Shown here piece by piece: positions 25,175 through 35,604 of a stretch of DNA of 64,000 nucleotides. A model generated the notes under the pieces. The model made no database searches, was not told the DNA's origin, and saw only the letters and a program-made list of their open reading frames with translations. Each line of letters starts with the position of its first letter. Position 1 is the stretch's first letter. Origin of the DNA: Paraescarpia echinospica (Eukaryota; Annelida; Polychaeta; Sabellida; Siboglinidae); contig CM034541.1 in assembly GCA_020002185.1 (NCBI GenBank), positions 46,759,793-46,823,792 of the forward strand. Reading direction: 5' to 3'. Made by a program: the position numbers and the translations under genes.

Positions 25175-25614
25175 TTACAGTAAAACATTAATTTTAGCAA
25201 TTTGCCTTTCAGGCAGCGTCACGAAATCGAACCCGCCTATTCTTAAACCGGTTCTTGTCGTCACGCCGCGGAGAATAGTTGAGTGCATCAGCGGCGGTGA
25301 TTGTTCCGATCGGCACTGGCGAATTGTTGTCCAACAAATGACACACCACTGTTTTGATTTTGCGACCGTAATATATGTCAAATGGACTCTTCCAGCCCAG
25401 TTCTTCTTTCGGATCGGTAGCTCGCGGAACCAATTAAGTCCCATTTTCTTAAATCGTAGTAGTTCATACACATTTTTTGTCTAAACTGCCGATGCATCCT
25501 TTCGATTTTGACTTGGCTTTGTGGATGGTATGGACTGCTGATGATGCTTGCCGTCTTTCCACCATTATCTACAATATTCGGCATTAAGACGTAATTCCCA
25601 AAACTAAAGGGCAT
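25175..25614 (-). pseudogene. Ty3/Ginger-type integrase C-terminal fragment, frameshifted
   Basis: Minus-strand fragment of a DDE integrase. The segment SSPYHPQSQVKIERMHRQF (with PNIVDNGG before it) contains the catalytic Glu in the usual HPQSxxxxE context. A second frame gives DPKEELGWKSPFDIYYGRK, the conserved post-catalytic block of gypsy-like integrases of the KRBA2/Ginger type. The blocks lie in different frames and the N-terminal zinc-binding and first Asp regions are missing, so it is dead. It occupies the centre of the inverted repeat. The OTU-like fragment 100 bp further on continues the same strand and order. Confidence 0.65.
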
Positions 25615-25619
25615 CTTTA

Positions 25620-27190
25620 AAATACAAAAAGAAAAAACGTTAGGGTTATTTTAGAGGACCCTCTTGTTAAATTTTAGATTATCTTTAAAGTTTTGATGGT
25701 CCCTTAAATTTGTCTTTTGATATAACTTCTTACGTCTCTGTTTTGTGGTAACCCTTTAATTTTATTGCCCTTAACTTTTACAGATGATCGGTTAGTTACC
25801 TTATGGAATTATCCTTACACTTTTCAACATGAACCATTAATTTATTTATTAAATTCGTTTAATTTATTTGAGACAAACCCCTAGATTTTTGGATATAATA
25901 ATTTGTTTTGATGACCCATTAAGTTTGTGTTTTGCTACGAATCCATACCAGTTTAGATGTTCTTACTTAAATGAAGTGGTGCTTTATATCATGATATGAC
26001 ACCTTTTCATTTGCTACGATCAGCTAGATATTTTTTTTCTCATCCCTGCTTTTTAATTATTCTTTACCATATTCGAGAAGAGAGCATTATTTTACTAAAT
26101 GATCCCTTAATTTATTGTGACGATAAGCTAGTTTACTAGTAATGAATATTTACACGTTTTAATATGATTCCTTAACTTTGTTAAGAAGAACCTTTAATTT
26201 TTAGATGGTCCTTCTGTTCGCTGAGACAAACAGGTCGTTAATTTGTTAATGCCTACTTACACATTTTGTAACGATTTTTTAGCTTTTTGAGAAGACCCAA
26301 TATTTCTACGAGATAGCCCCTTTATTTAATTAATTTTATTTCGAAAAGACTACTTGGTTTTGATGATCCGAAATGTATCGATATGATCAGTTACTTAATT
26401 ATTGAAGTACCTCTTAATGACTCCTTTTAAAATTATTCTTTAAATTGTGTTTGATATACTCCCTTAATCTCAGATATATTTTAAGACATTTAGGCTCCCG
26501 TTATCATTTAGATTAACCTTTTAGTTGATTGAGATTACCCTTAACTTCTTGTTTTATGAGATCACCCCTTAATTGTTTCAGCTGATCCGTATTTTATTAT
26601 TTTGAGATGATCTTGTAGTTTCTAATAATGTTATAGTATCACTCATTAACAAAGCATTTTCAGATTTTCCTTAAGTTGTTTGAGATGACACATTAATTTC
26701 ATTAAATAATGACCAGGTGTGTCAATTGTTAATGTACATTAATGTTTCTTAATTGTATTAAGATAATCCCATAATTTAATGTAGATTACCCCTGTCATTT
26801 GTTGAGGTAACCCTTTGTAATGTTGACCCTTCTTCCTAGCCACACTGTCTGATTCGATCGTATTGTTTGCCGACATGTAGCTATTGCATTACCTGGGAAG
26901 TTATGGAACGGGTGTTCATGTGTTCTCCCAGAAATTAAACGGCTGACTTGTTCTGAGAATTAAGTATTCATTAATGAACGTCGGGTGGATCCAGCACGGC
27001 TAGGGGTTACAAGGTTCAACATGAGTATGTAGATGATGATGAGGGGGAGGTTACGTATGTCATTGGCGTTGTCCTCGTCATTGTAATGATTATAACCGTC
27101 ATCGTGATCATCTTCGTCATCATCATCATCATCGTCGTCGTCGTCATCATACTCATAATAGTCATCATCTTCATCACTAAGAAAACTCCT
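25620..27190 (-). repeat. Right arm of the inverted repeat
   Basis: Reverse complement of the left arm. It carries the same ordered words and ends in a GAT/ATC-rich stretch (27040-27180). No coding potential is seen besides low-complexity Asp runs. Confidence 0.65.
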
Positions 27191-28345
27191 TCGTTGCATT
27201 GTTTGACATTATAACAGTTGTTACAAGTGTAACTCTGAATCTAAAGGAATACAATGAACCAACACATGACCTGCCATATTCATTATACATGTCACGGAAA
27301 CCGGAGCACTCGATGCCTTACAACAGTGTCATTGTCAAAGAAGCATTAGGAGCTTATCGGGTCAAACATTCGGAGAGTGTCTCAATATGTCAGCTGCCGG
27401 GAACTGTGAGATTACACCAGGTTCTTCCATTTTGAAAATAAATTCTGGGGAAACCACAGATGTGATATTGTGAATTGTGCTTACATATGGTTAGACTGCA
27501 CTAACTCTATCGTCTGTGTGCCCACACAATTTCCTTTTGTTTCCCTTTAAATTACTGGTGCAAATACACACGCTGAGTAGGCATACACACCTCCAACAAT
27601 TTTCCGCGAATCATTTAGGCTAAACTTATGTTGTTTTTTATAACTTTCGCTACAGCGATGTACTCTAAACCTGTGTTCATGTAAGTGCGCGGAGTGCATG
27701 TAAATTCAACTAGGAAAACAATTTTTGTTAATATCTCCTAACATAAATCAATGACTAAATAATTAACTGATTTGCCTGGACATGGCAGCTTGCCAGTTAG
27801 CCTGATTCGCCGGCGTTACTTCGTTGTCACAATAACGAAATGTGACGATGTTGCTACGGAGACAATTCCGAGTGTAAAACATACGGGTATATATATTGCT
27901 GTACACAACGCTACGAACTTGAAGAGAGTCGACTTCCAAGAACTTTCCCTGCCAAAAGATGGCTATTCCACGACTCGTGTGCTTAGCGTTGATCAGCTTC
28001 CTGCTTGGCCAAATGGACCCGTTCGCTGCAGGTTGGTATTTGAACCAGTCCTTTTCCAGTGTAACAACACAAGTAGTCTTGTTGTGCCTTTACATTTATT
28101 TTTGTTTGATCATCGTGATTGGGAATATTTATATGTCAATATTTAAACAATTATGTAGCGAAACACTGCGGTTGCTTCTTTAAATCGCCACTATCTTATT
28201 GTTATGTGCGTGTAAACGCCCATGTTTCAAACATTTGTATTTCGTCGATATATATAATACATTTTATTAACATAGCATACTTCCCAGGATACATTTCTCA
28301 ACGTATTCAAAGGTTTTCTTATTTCCGCGTCTAAAGAACACGTTT
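27190..28345 (+). repeat. Segment with an inverted partial copy at 51440-52215
   Basis: 27190-27760 and 28155-28345 are matched in reverse complement by 52215-51650 and 51645-51440. The intervening 27770-28150, which carries the signal-peptide exon, is absent from the partner. Confidence 0.75.
27959..28035 (+). CDS. Candidate first exon: signal peptide
   Basis: ATG at 27959 opens MAIPRLVCLALISFLLGQ, followed by a short polar stretch to an AA-G cleavage-like site. That is a classical signal peptide with one basic residue and a hydrophobic core. A donor GTATTT after 28035 would leave phase 2, which fits the one-base entry of the next candidate exon at 28454. The product would be secreted or type I membrane. 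The exon is missing from the inverted duplicate near 51645, so only this locus can use it. No promoter is identified. Confidence 0.45.
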
Positions 28346-28453
28346 ACATTTCTAATGGATACATTCGAAGCACTGAAAACAAACATCGATAGCAGATGCG
28401 GTATTGAAGTGTTTCCCTACCAATAAGACACATCCCATTATCTTAATTATCAG

Positions 28454-28598
28454 CAGTGTTTATTATTCATGCGAGCAGACGAAGACTGGCACCCAACTGA
28501 ACGCAGCAACCAGAGCCATCGCGTCTATTAAACTCTACGGGAGTGACGCAAACTTTGTGTGGAAGCAGCTGAATACCAGCGGCAACACATTATCAGGA
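28454..28598 (+). CDS. Candidate exon: PLAT-like N-terminal strands
   Basis: A tatcag acceptor ends at 28453 and a GTATAT donor follows 28598. The peptide includes TKTGTQLNAATRAIASIKLY, which resembles the TG-x-x-x-x-AxTxAxVxIxLYG opening of PLAT domains. It splices in phase after the signal-peptide exon (phase 2 to one leading base), giving a mature protein that starts close to the PLAT fold. Unspliced, the frame stops within four codons after the donor. The domain call is by motif only. Confidence 0.42.
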
Positions 28599-28599
28599 G

Positions 28600-29250
28600 T
28601 ATATTACTAATGATAGCAAAAGGAACGTTTGTTAAAGTGTTATTTCCATCGGAGTTGTGTAATTGTTTTGTTTTTCGCTGTTGCCATCCATTCCTCCGTG
28701 TCAGCAGCCCCTTCTCTCCATATTCCACCTTCTAAAATTTCCAGTTACGCAATCACCCAATATCAGTAGTATTCTTCCACATTACCTGCAATTATCTTTT
28801 TCCACCTCTTATCCCCTCAGGTTGCATGCCCGCCTCCGTCCTGATCAAGTGACTAGCCCACAGCATCTAACGTATTTTCAATCTTCCCGGCCTGATACCT
28901 CAACTGCGTCTGGGTCTCAAGGCTGCTATTCCCAACCTTATTCTTTCGGTACCAGAAGTTCCAATGCAACAATTGGCTGTCGAGCGACACTCATCTCTCC
29001 AGACTATTCACCGTGTCAAGTGAGTGCTTTAATAAGTAGTCGTATTGTCGCTACGTTGTGTATTTCACGGGGATATTACATATGCGTTCGCATACGTTCG
29101 CAGTTCCAAGATACGCTAGGCATTACATCGGAAGACGGGGGGAGGGGGGGGGGTGCCGATCAAAAAATTGGACAGTGGGCCTATTATAAAAGGTATGCGT
29201 GTCTAGGTGGGCACGTGCCCCCAGACCTTCTGGATCCGCATATGAGGTAA
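28600..29250. other. Unassigned sequence
   Basis: No convincing exon found. A (G)n-rich stretch at 29139-29152 and gtgggcacgtgcccccagac near 29209 look repeat-derived. Open frames on both strands lack motifs. Confidence 0.45.
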
Positions 29251-29460
29251 GTAAGTAAGTAAGTAGAGCATTTATAAAGCACCGTGACTCCAGGTTACCC
29301 TGTTCGAAGGCGCTGAGACAAAAGGTAAGTAGGTCTAGCAAGGTTCTTATATCGCGGAATGCAGTCTTTTGGACGGTTCAAAGCGCTTTACACTCTACTC
29401 CCTGGCAGACATGTTCAATCGTACACCTTTCAAATTATCTAGGAAGTATTCAGCCACACT
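29250..29460. repeat. Dimeric dispersed repeat (SINE-like)
   Basis: (gtaa)n followed by agagcatttataaagcaccg ... ctgttcgaaggcgctgagac. A second, diverged monomer follows: cttatatcgcg ... ggttcaaagcgctttacact. The pairing of atttataaagc with cgaaggcgct recalls a short interspersed core common in invertebrate genomes. Ends are not defined. Confidence 0.45.
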
Positions 29461-29671
29461 GCAATTTCTGCGCAAAATATATTCGTACACAAGATATCAA
29501 TCACTGCCTACAGCCAGTTACTCATTCATACAAGTGAATGTACTAGAGCAACGTAGAATTAACGAACTTCCGAAGATTCTAAGCGAATGCAAAAGAAATC
29601 AAACACAACATTTTCGACTGAGAATAGTATGCTCTAGTGAGTAGCTTCATGCCACAAATGGTTGCCCTGAT

Positions 29672-29735
29672 AAAGTGGTTAGGTTTAGGGTTAGGACTAG
29701 GTTGAATGTTAGGATTAGGGCTAGGTTGAACGAAG
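29672..29735 (+). repeat. Degenerate telomere-like TTAGGG tract
   Basis: ggttaggtttagggttagga, then ctaggttgaatgttaggatt and agggctagg. Several TTAGG/TTTAGGG units occur with interruptions, directly before the GGGA array. Confidence 0.5.
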
Positions 29736-29886
29736 GAGGGTGGGAGGGAGGGAGGGAGGGAGGGAGGGAGGGAGGGAGGGAGGGAGGGAGGGAGGGAGGG
29801 AGGGAGGGAGGGAGGGAGGGAGGGAGGGAGGGAGGGAGGCAGGGAGGGAGGGAGGGAGGGAGGGAGGGAGGAAGGGAGGGAGGGAT
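29736..29886 (+). repeat. (GGGA)n array, quadruplex-prone
   Basis: About 36 tandem GGGA/GGGAG units with one GGCA and one GGAA interruption. Runs of three G separated by a single A can form G-quadruplexes on the + strand. Confidence 0.93.
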
Positions 29887-29889
29887 TTA

Positions 29890-30540
29890 CATCAGGTGTT
29901 TACAGGCATATGTACGTGAAAGAGCACGAAACGCGCTCCGACGTCCTAAACACTACACCACCGCGCTTTACAGCACGGTGGCGCCTCCTTGGGAATAACA
30001 TATACGCAAATACAATTGTTGGATCGTAAAATTCGCAAATTCGCCACAATGTATTGGCGGGGGATTGTACCAATGTTTGTAACACACATGACATGTTTTG
30101 ACCTTTCCAACTTATTACACCATGCATGAGAAGACAGTTGCTATCGTTCGGAAATACATATTTGTATAAACAAAAAATACTCGAGAAATATCTCAAAACA
30201 CGTAGTTGTCGGAACCGTATGCAGGATGTTTAACTGGTATAACACACATCGCAACAGGCGTGAGCACGAAGCGCCAAAACGTCCAGTTCAGGCATGTACA
30301 TATGTTTGTTTGACATCACTCGTATTTGGAACGCTGTTGCTAGAACAGTAGAACTCATTACACCATGCATGAGTTGCTCCTGTTAACTCATTTGTATGAA
30401 CGACTATCTGTTTAAAGACAGTGGTGGATATTTGTGTACGAATTGTCTTCGCACATTAAATGCAGCGTGGCTGAATGCTTCCAAGATAATTCGAGGTGGT
30501 GTATGGTTGACGAAGTCTGCCAGAGAGTAAAGTGTAATGC
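29890..30540. other. Unassigned sequence
   Basis: No exon or known repeat is recognised. The part from about 30480 (ttttgagcagtactgaggac then tggata) reappears upstream of PLAT copy 3 near 47540-47580, so it belongs to the duplicated locus. Confidence 0.5.
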
Positions 30541-30616
30541 GTTTTGAGCAGTACTGAGGACTGGATAATGTGTTGTATAAGAACTTACCTTACGTACTTT
30601 TTTATTTTCGATTCAG

Positions 30617-30751
30617 AGACACCGTACAGGACGAGGATCTATGCTGGGTTTCAAGCGGCTGCCGGAACTAACGCTCAGGTGAAGAATCAGGTGAAATCCA
30701 ACACGATATGGTCTCCCCAAAGGATTTTAACGGTGTCTTCCCGTCAGGCTA
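30617..30751 (+). CDS. Candidate exon: second PLAT-like N-terminal segment
   Basis: A good pyrimidine tract and acceptor (tttttattttcgattcag) end at 30616, and donor GTACGT follows 30751, giving 135 nt in phase 1 on both sides. The peptide YRTRIYAGFQAAAGTNAQV fits the YxVxVxTGDxxxAGTNAxV opening of PLAT domains better than the 28454 exon does. At copy 3 this exon is absent: GT repeats directly follow the shared flank at 47588. Its phase 1 exit does not match the one-base entry of the terminal exon, so another exon or splice site is needed between them. Confidence 0.42.
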
Positions 30752-30777
30752 GTACGTACAAAACAGGAAGAACAGTG

Positions 30778-31130
<353 letters not shown>

Positions 31131-31173
31131 GGGTAGTTGTGCGTGTGCCACCAACAACGCTTCACTTCTTCAG

Positions 31174-31235
31174 GACGCGCACCTTCTACCTGTGGATTCT
31201 TCATATCTGACCAGTGGCGAAGTTTTACATCCGAC
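31174..31235 (+). pseudogene. PLAT terminal exon copy 2, 5' fragment
   Basis: It has the same cttcag acceptor and gacgcgcaccttctacc start as copies 1 and 3. A TGT-to-TGA change puts a stop about 13 codons in, and the exon then breaks off at ttacatccgac (31235). The rest resumes at 35102 after a 3.87-kb insertion. This copy was or became non-functional. Confidence 0.7.
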
Positions 31236-31454
31236 CCATCCTCGCCCACCAGGGGTCGCTGCTGCTGATTACGTCAGTGCCAGCCAGCAGTACCCCCTGG
31301 CTGATCGCTTTGCGAAACTCTGAATTTAAGCTCAGCCTATGAAATCGCTCGGTAGATCAATGGATCTCGGTAGGTCAGGTGGTCATAATAAAACCAATTT
31401 CAACCAACCATGGCTCGTGTTACATGCAAAAATTTAGGGAGTCTTGGGTTTTGG

Positions 31455-32330
31455 TTATCCATTTCCGGACGTTGCAGCCTTGATGGATTGTCTATAGACA
31501 GCTCTTTCGTTTGCCATTCTCCCCACTCGCCAGACGTCTGTTCCCAACCATTCCTCTATGTCCTTCTCCCATTGTCTCCTAGGTCTTCCTCTGCTTCTGC
31601 TGCCTTCCACTGTTCCTTCCATTATTAGTCTCTCTAGAGATTGATGCCGTTTCATATGGCCGAAATAACTTTCTATAACACTTGTTTTCAAATGCATTGA
31701 TACGTTTAGTAATGTTCTTATTAAGAGTCCAGGTTTCGCATCCATATGTAGCCGTTGGAAATATGCCAGCTCGGATAATTCGTAGTTTCATATCTTTGTT
31801 CGTTGCTTTCCACAGCTTCTTCATCTCCGTCAACTTTTTACTCGCCATTGCCAACCTCCGCTTGATCTCTTTCGTCCCATTTCCACCCTCTTCTATCAGT
31901 GACCCCAGATATTCAAAACGTTCCACTTGTTCTATTTCCTCGCCACCTACTGTGACCTCTTATGGTTCTCGACATTTCTTCACATCCATAATCTTAGTCT
32001 TCTTTACGTTTAATTTCAATCCTTTCATCTCGCTGTGCTCTTTAACAGTAGTTGTGAGTTTATCAAATCCTTCTTTTGTATCGGATATAAACGCTGTGTC
32101 ACCGGCATATCACAATTAATATATATCCTGTCCATTCACTTTCAGTCCATTAAAATACTTGCTTCTCGTGTCAGTGTCGACCTCTCTCATGACATTCTCT
32201 GTGTATAGACTGAATAGATGGGGGGACAAAATGCACCCATATCTCACTCCCTTGCCGACTGGGAACCAATCTGTGGTACCACACTCTAATCTAACTGCAG
32301 ACTGCTGTCCAACATATAAATGTTGGATAA
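31455..32330 (-). pseudogene. RTE RT active-site and C-terminal region, broken
   Basis: The catalytic block reads YAGDT near 32110 instead of YADDT, so the second Asp is lost, with two stops just upstream. At the same place copy 2 (51270-51320) reads YELRYADDTA. Another stop follows CREP near 31965. Then come RFEYLGSLIEEGG, ATYGCETWTLNK, and in a shifted frame GRPRRQWEKDIEEWL up to the end near 31455. Confidence 0.8.
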
Positions 32331-32331
32331 G

Positions 32332-33237
32332 TTATGTAATTTGCTGGCCAAATCCCATGTGTATCAAGGTTTTCCAGAGTTGTTGATGACTAACATCATC
32401 AATAGCTTTTGAATAATCTATGAAACAGATCCTAAGGTCATGGCTGAATTCTCTGCATTTTTGAATTAACATCTTCAGGTTGAAAATGTGTTCTCTTGTT
32501 CCTCTTCCAGTCCGGAAACCAGCTTGTGTTCTGTTGACTTCACATTCTAATTTTGTTGTGATTCTCTTCATTGTGATTTTTAGCATAATTTTGCTCGCAT
32601 GGCTGATGAGGGATTTAGTCCTGTGGTTTGAGCAATCTTGTATGTCACCTTTTTTCGGTATTGGTATAAGGACGGCTCGTTTCCAGTCCATGGGCCATGT
32701 TCCACTTTTCCATATTTTCTTGCATAGTCTGTGATAGATATCCACGCCTGCTTCGCCACTTGCTCTTATTAGCTCTGCAGTGATGTGATCAGTGCCAGGC
32801 GATTTTCCGTCTTTTAGGCGTTTTATTGTCCACTCCACCTCTGAACGCAAAGGCTCAAGTTCATCTTCTGGTTCTGTCCATTTCCTGCCTTCACCCATGT
32901 CTGCCTCTTTTGTTTCTTCTTTCTTAAACATGCTTTCACAGTATTGCTTCCATCTTTCAAGTATGTCATCGCTTTCTGTCAGAATCATTCCCGTTTCATC
33001 TTTAATAACGCCAAGTCCAGGTTTGAACGGCTGTGTCATAGACTTGATTTCCTCGAACATATTGCGACTATCGTTCCTTCTCATACATATTTCTATCTTT
33101 TCACATTTCGTCTCTAGATATTTCTTCTTGTATTCCTTACAAATTCGTTTAATTATCTTGCACTTCTCTCTGTATTTCTCATGATAATTCTCAATCATTC
33201 CTTTGTTCTTCTTTAACTCTTTCCTTTCTTCAATCAT
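32332..33237 (-). pseudogene. RTE reverse transcriptase, N-terminal and palm part
   Basis: A 301-residue open stretch. Landmarks in order: KDGKSPGTDHITAELIRA, WKRAVLIPIPKKGDIQDCSN, QAGFRTGRGTREHIFNL and RICFIDYSKAIDDVSHQQLW with the first catalytic Asp in FIDYSKA. It stops before the second active-site block, which lies downstream in broken frames near 32100. The N-terminal 120 residues are Lys/Glu-rich linker. Confidence 0.85.
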
Positions 33238-33264
33238 CTGTAGTGTGTCTTTGCTTATCCATGG

Positions 33265-34200
33265 TTATTTCTGCCTCCTCTTTTTAGTGAAGTGTTTGTC
33301 AGCTGATTCCATAATGATATTCATAATGTCTACTGCCAACTCCTCTGGTTCCTTGTCGTCAGCCACTGTCTGTAATACTTCAAAACGGTTCATAACCTCT
33401 ACTCGGTATCCTTCTGTGATATCACTGACGTCATACCTCACTATCTCTTTCCCTCTCTTCATCTTTCTTAATTTTATCGCAATCTTGGCGCTTAACAATT
33501 CATGGTCAGAGCCACAATCTGCTCCCGGTAATGTCTTTTCATTAAACACAGACGTCCTCCATCGTTTTGGTATCAGTATAAATTCGACTTGATTTCTGTT
33601 CCGACCATCTGGTGTTGTCCAAGTTGATATTGTTTGAAGAAAGTAATAGTGATCATCAGTTCATTCTCTATCATAAACTCAACAAGTCTATCTCCTCTCT
33701 CATTTCTCTCTCCTAGTCCATATTTCCCGATATTTCCATTCTCTTCTTCGTTTTGACAACTGCCAACTTTTGCATTGAAATCGCCCAGCAGTACTACCAT
33801 ATATATCCTGTTTACCTTGTCAACTGTTCTTTGCAGTGTATCATAAAATGTTTCTATTGCTTCGTCGTCTGCAGTGCTCGTTGGTGCATAAATTTTAATG
33901 CATGTTATATTCGTGGGTTTTGCTCGTATTCGTATGGTAATAATTATGTCTTTGACCGGATTGTATACTAATAGTGCATTTTCAGTTTCCTTTGATAGAT
34001 AGAATGCAACACCACTCATCCCTGGGTTAATTGCCCCTGAGTACACAAACTTTCCTCCTGAATCCGGGCGAAAGTGTCCTTGTCCGGCCAATCTGTGTTC
34101 CGCAATCCGTAATATATCTATCCCATATCTTTCTGCTTGCGATGTTACCATTTGTAGTGTCCTATGACTCGTTTTTTCTTATGTTCCATGTTGCCACACG
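33265..34200 (-). pseudogene. RTE endonuclease domain, frameshifted
   Basis: AP-type endonuclease that would nick the target site for insertion. Near the start RVATWNIRKNE is in another frame, followed by a main frame from 34151 holding AEHRLAGQG (Glu), VVLLGDFNAKVG (Asp/Asn), then after a frameshift near 33600 TPDGRNRNQVEFIL and GADCGSDHELL (the Asp-His pair). The catalytic residues are all recognisable, but they are split over at least three frames. Confidence 0.8.
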
Positions 34201-35101
34201 GATTTTCCCTTTTAGCTTTTTGCTGCTGGCTTTACCTCCCGCTCAGTCGGGCATACTACCGCCATCAGCTCTGGCGTTACTTCCAACATCTCCAAGCTCT
34301 TCCCCAGTATGTGTCGTCCTATCCAGCCTGGGGGCTCACCACTAGGACCTCTCTTACTGTCTGTATCCTCAATCAAGGTTTCTTGGGCTAATACAGCGGT
34401 AGGTGCCCTTTGCTTTCCGCTGGTTTGTGTATGGTTAACTCCATTATTCCTTGACTAAAAAGTCTTGCACCACAGGACAGCGCGTCACCGGTCCTTCCAC
34501 TTGCAGCCTGGTGAAAGGCTGTTGCTGTTTCGCATTTGTAGCCGGGGTGCAGCCAATCGGCTGGCCGCCTACACCTCCAAGACAGTCTTTATGTACTGAG
34601 GGCAGACGTCCCTCGACTTAATAGGCAATAGCCTACACGCCTTACTCGTGTAGTTTTGTTCTTCAGCCGAGACCATTGCCCGGGGTGTGGCCACTGCCGT
34701 ACACTAGCAGTTCCTAGGAGCCATACATGAGCTAGATAGACTGTGGGAACCAGTGGTTAGAGCCTCCACAGAAGTGGAGCGGCTGCCCATCACCAAAGGG
34801 ACTATCCCTCCAGGTTCTAGCCTACACCCCAGAAGGGAGTAGAAGCAATTAATCGAATACACAAATCACAATACCGCCCAGCTGCTCGTACTAATGGGCG
34901 GACGGGTCTTTATATATTGGGATTCCAAGAAGTCGTTTATTTGTCTTCAAATTGGGGCAGGTATTTGCGCTGTTCTTACGGGTGATGCAGTCGCGACTGG
35001 CGAAGTCAATTACTACTTTGACTCAGCTAACTTCCGCACTTCGTGTAGGAGATCAATCAGGGCTAGTTTTGAATGGCAAACAGCCCTGGCTTGCGAGGAT
35101 G

Positions 35102-35254
35102 ATCCGACACAACAATGCTGGTAGTGGATCGTCCTGTTTCCTAAGGAAGGTCTACGTCTACAACAGAGCCATGAAGTTCAACTATCGATGTGTGTGCAAT
35201 TGCTGGATGTTTTCACATGACCTTTCCAAAATCTTTAACTGCAACAAAATATAG
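35102..35254 (+). pseudogene. PLAT terminal exon copy 2, 3' fragment
   Basis: It resumes at atccgacacaacaatgctgg and encodes HNNAGSGSSCFLRKVYVYN, then RAMKFNYRCVCNCW, to TAG at 35252-35254. It is collinear with copies 1 and 3 and was separated from its 5' part (31174-31235) by the transposon insertion. The usual W-F-L Trp is Cys here. Confidence 0.7.
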
Positions 35255-35600
35255 TGCTGTATCTTCGCTGTTGTGGGTTTCGTTTTCCGAGACCATATGA
35301 ACAGTTATTGTTCCATAATTAAAATATCATATTCATCAATAAAACATTTGTTGAATGCAGCAATAAGTGTTATTTGAGTTTATTTCTCTGGGGAGTAATA
35401 CTGGTATGCAATATAATAGGAAGGACTGTCCAGTGCGTTTACAAAGAAATAAATCATAATATTTTATATGATTACAGTAAATTCTGAAAACTCGTGCAAT
35501 ATGTCTTCAACTGAATTACCGTCAGCGTCAACAAAAGCATACCATAAAAATAATTAAATTTTTAATTGAGTAGAGTGTGAGATATGCTATTGTAATCGAG
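35255..35600 (+). promoter_or_regulatory. 3' UTR-like block with AATAAA (copy 2)
   Basis: Conserved with 436-840 and 48100-48480. AATAAA at 35338-35343 lies in the shared catcaataaaacatttg. Confidence 0.55.
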
Positions 35601-35604
35601 TTTG

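Larger units (their letters stand above)
22463..27190. mobile_element. Large diverged inverted repeat around an integrase-OTU remnant
   Basis: The left arm (23336-24780) matches the right arm (25620-27190) in reverse complement along its length. Examples: ctacatgtcgacaaacaata at 23692 pairs with 26863-26880; ttacaaaatttgtaagaagc near 24273 pairs with about 26250-26275; aagttaaggaatcacataaa near 24363 pairs with about 26165-26188. Pair sums stay near 50,560, so the axis is near 25,280. A partial second left-arm copy lies at 22463-23335. Arm outer parts are GAT/GAC-rich; inner parts are degenerate repeats of aattaaggggtcatctcaaa. The 0.84-kb core holds integrase and OTU fragments. Long inverted ends plus integrase plus OTU suggest a Ginger1-type DNA transposon (some of which are reported to carry OTU domains) or a Polinton relic. 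Confidence 0.6.
31380..34880 (-). mobile_element. RTE-like non-LTR retrotransposon, near full length, inactive
   Basis: In minus-strand order it has a 5' leader (34880-34200), apurinic-type endonuclease, linker, reverse transcriptase and a C-terminal region ending near 31455, then a short 3' tail. The RT and C-terminal blocks resemble the RTE/BovB clade. Several frameshifts, in-frame stops and a mutated RT active site make it inactive. A second copy of the same family lies at 50045-51440 on the + strand. Exact ends inside the host DNA transposon are estimates. Confidence 0.8.
31236..35101. mobile_element. DNA transposon with terminal inverted repeats, holding a nested LINE
   Basis: The insertion into PLAT exon copy 2 is flanked by ATCCGAC at 31229-31235 and 35102-35108, a 7-bp target duplication, or 8 bp with one mismatch. 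Its ends are inverted repeats: left CATCCTCGCCCACCAGGG (31237) and right, read on the minus strand, CATCCTCGCAAGCCAGGG (from 35101). Only the outermost 0.1-0.2 kb on each side belong to this element; the interior is an RTE-like LINE on the minus strand. No transposase is seen, so it is a non-autonomous element. Superfamily is unclear (an 8-bp duplication would fit hAT or P types). Confidence 0.6.

Noticed and set aside
28663..29250. 195-codon open frame as a gene
   Set aside because: No recognisable domain, no supporting splice sites, Ser/Pro-rich pyrimidine composition, and it ends in G-rich repeat-like sequence.
29369..29644. 91-codon open frame as an exon
   Set aside because: Its first part lies in the dimeric dispersed repeat (ggttcaaagcgctttaca). 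The remainder lacks motifs and splice borders.
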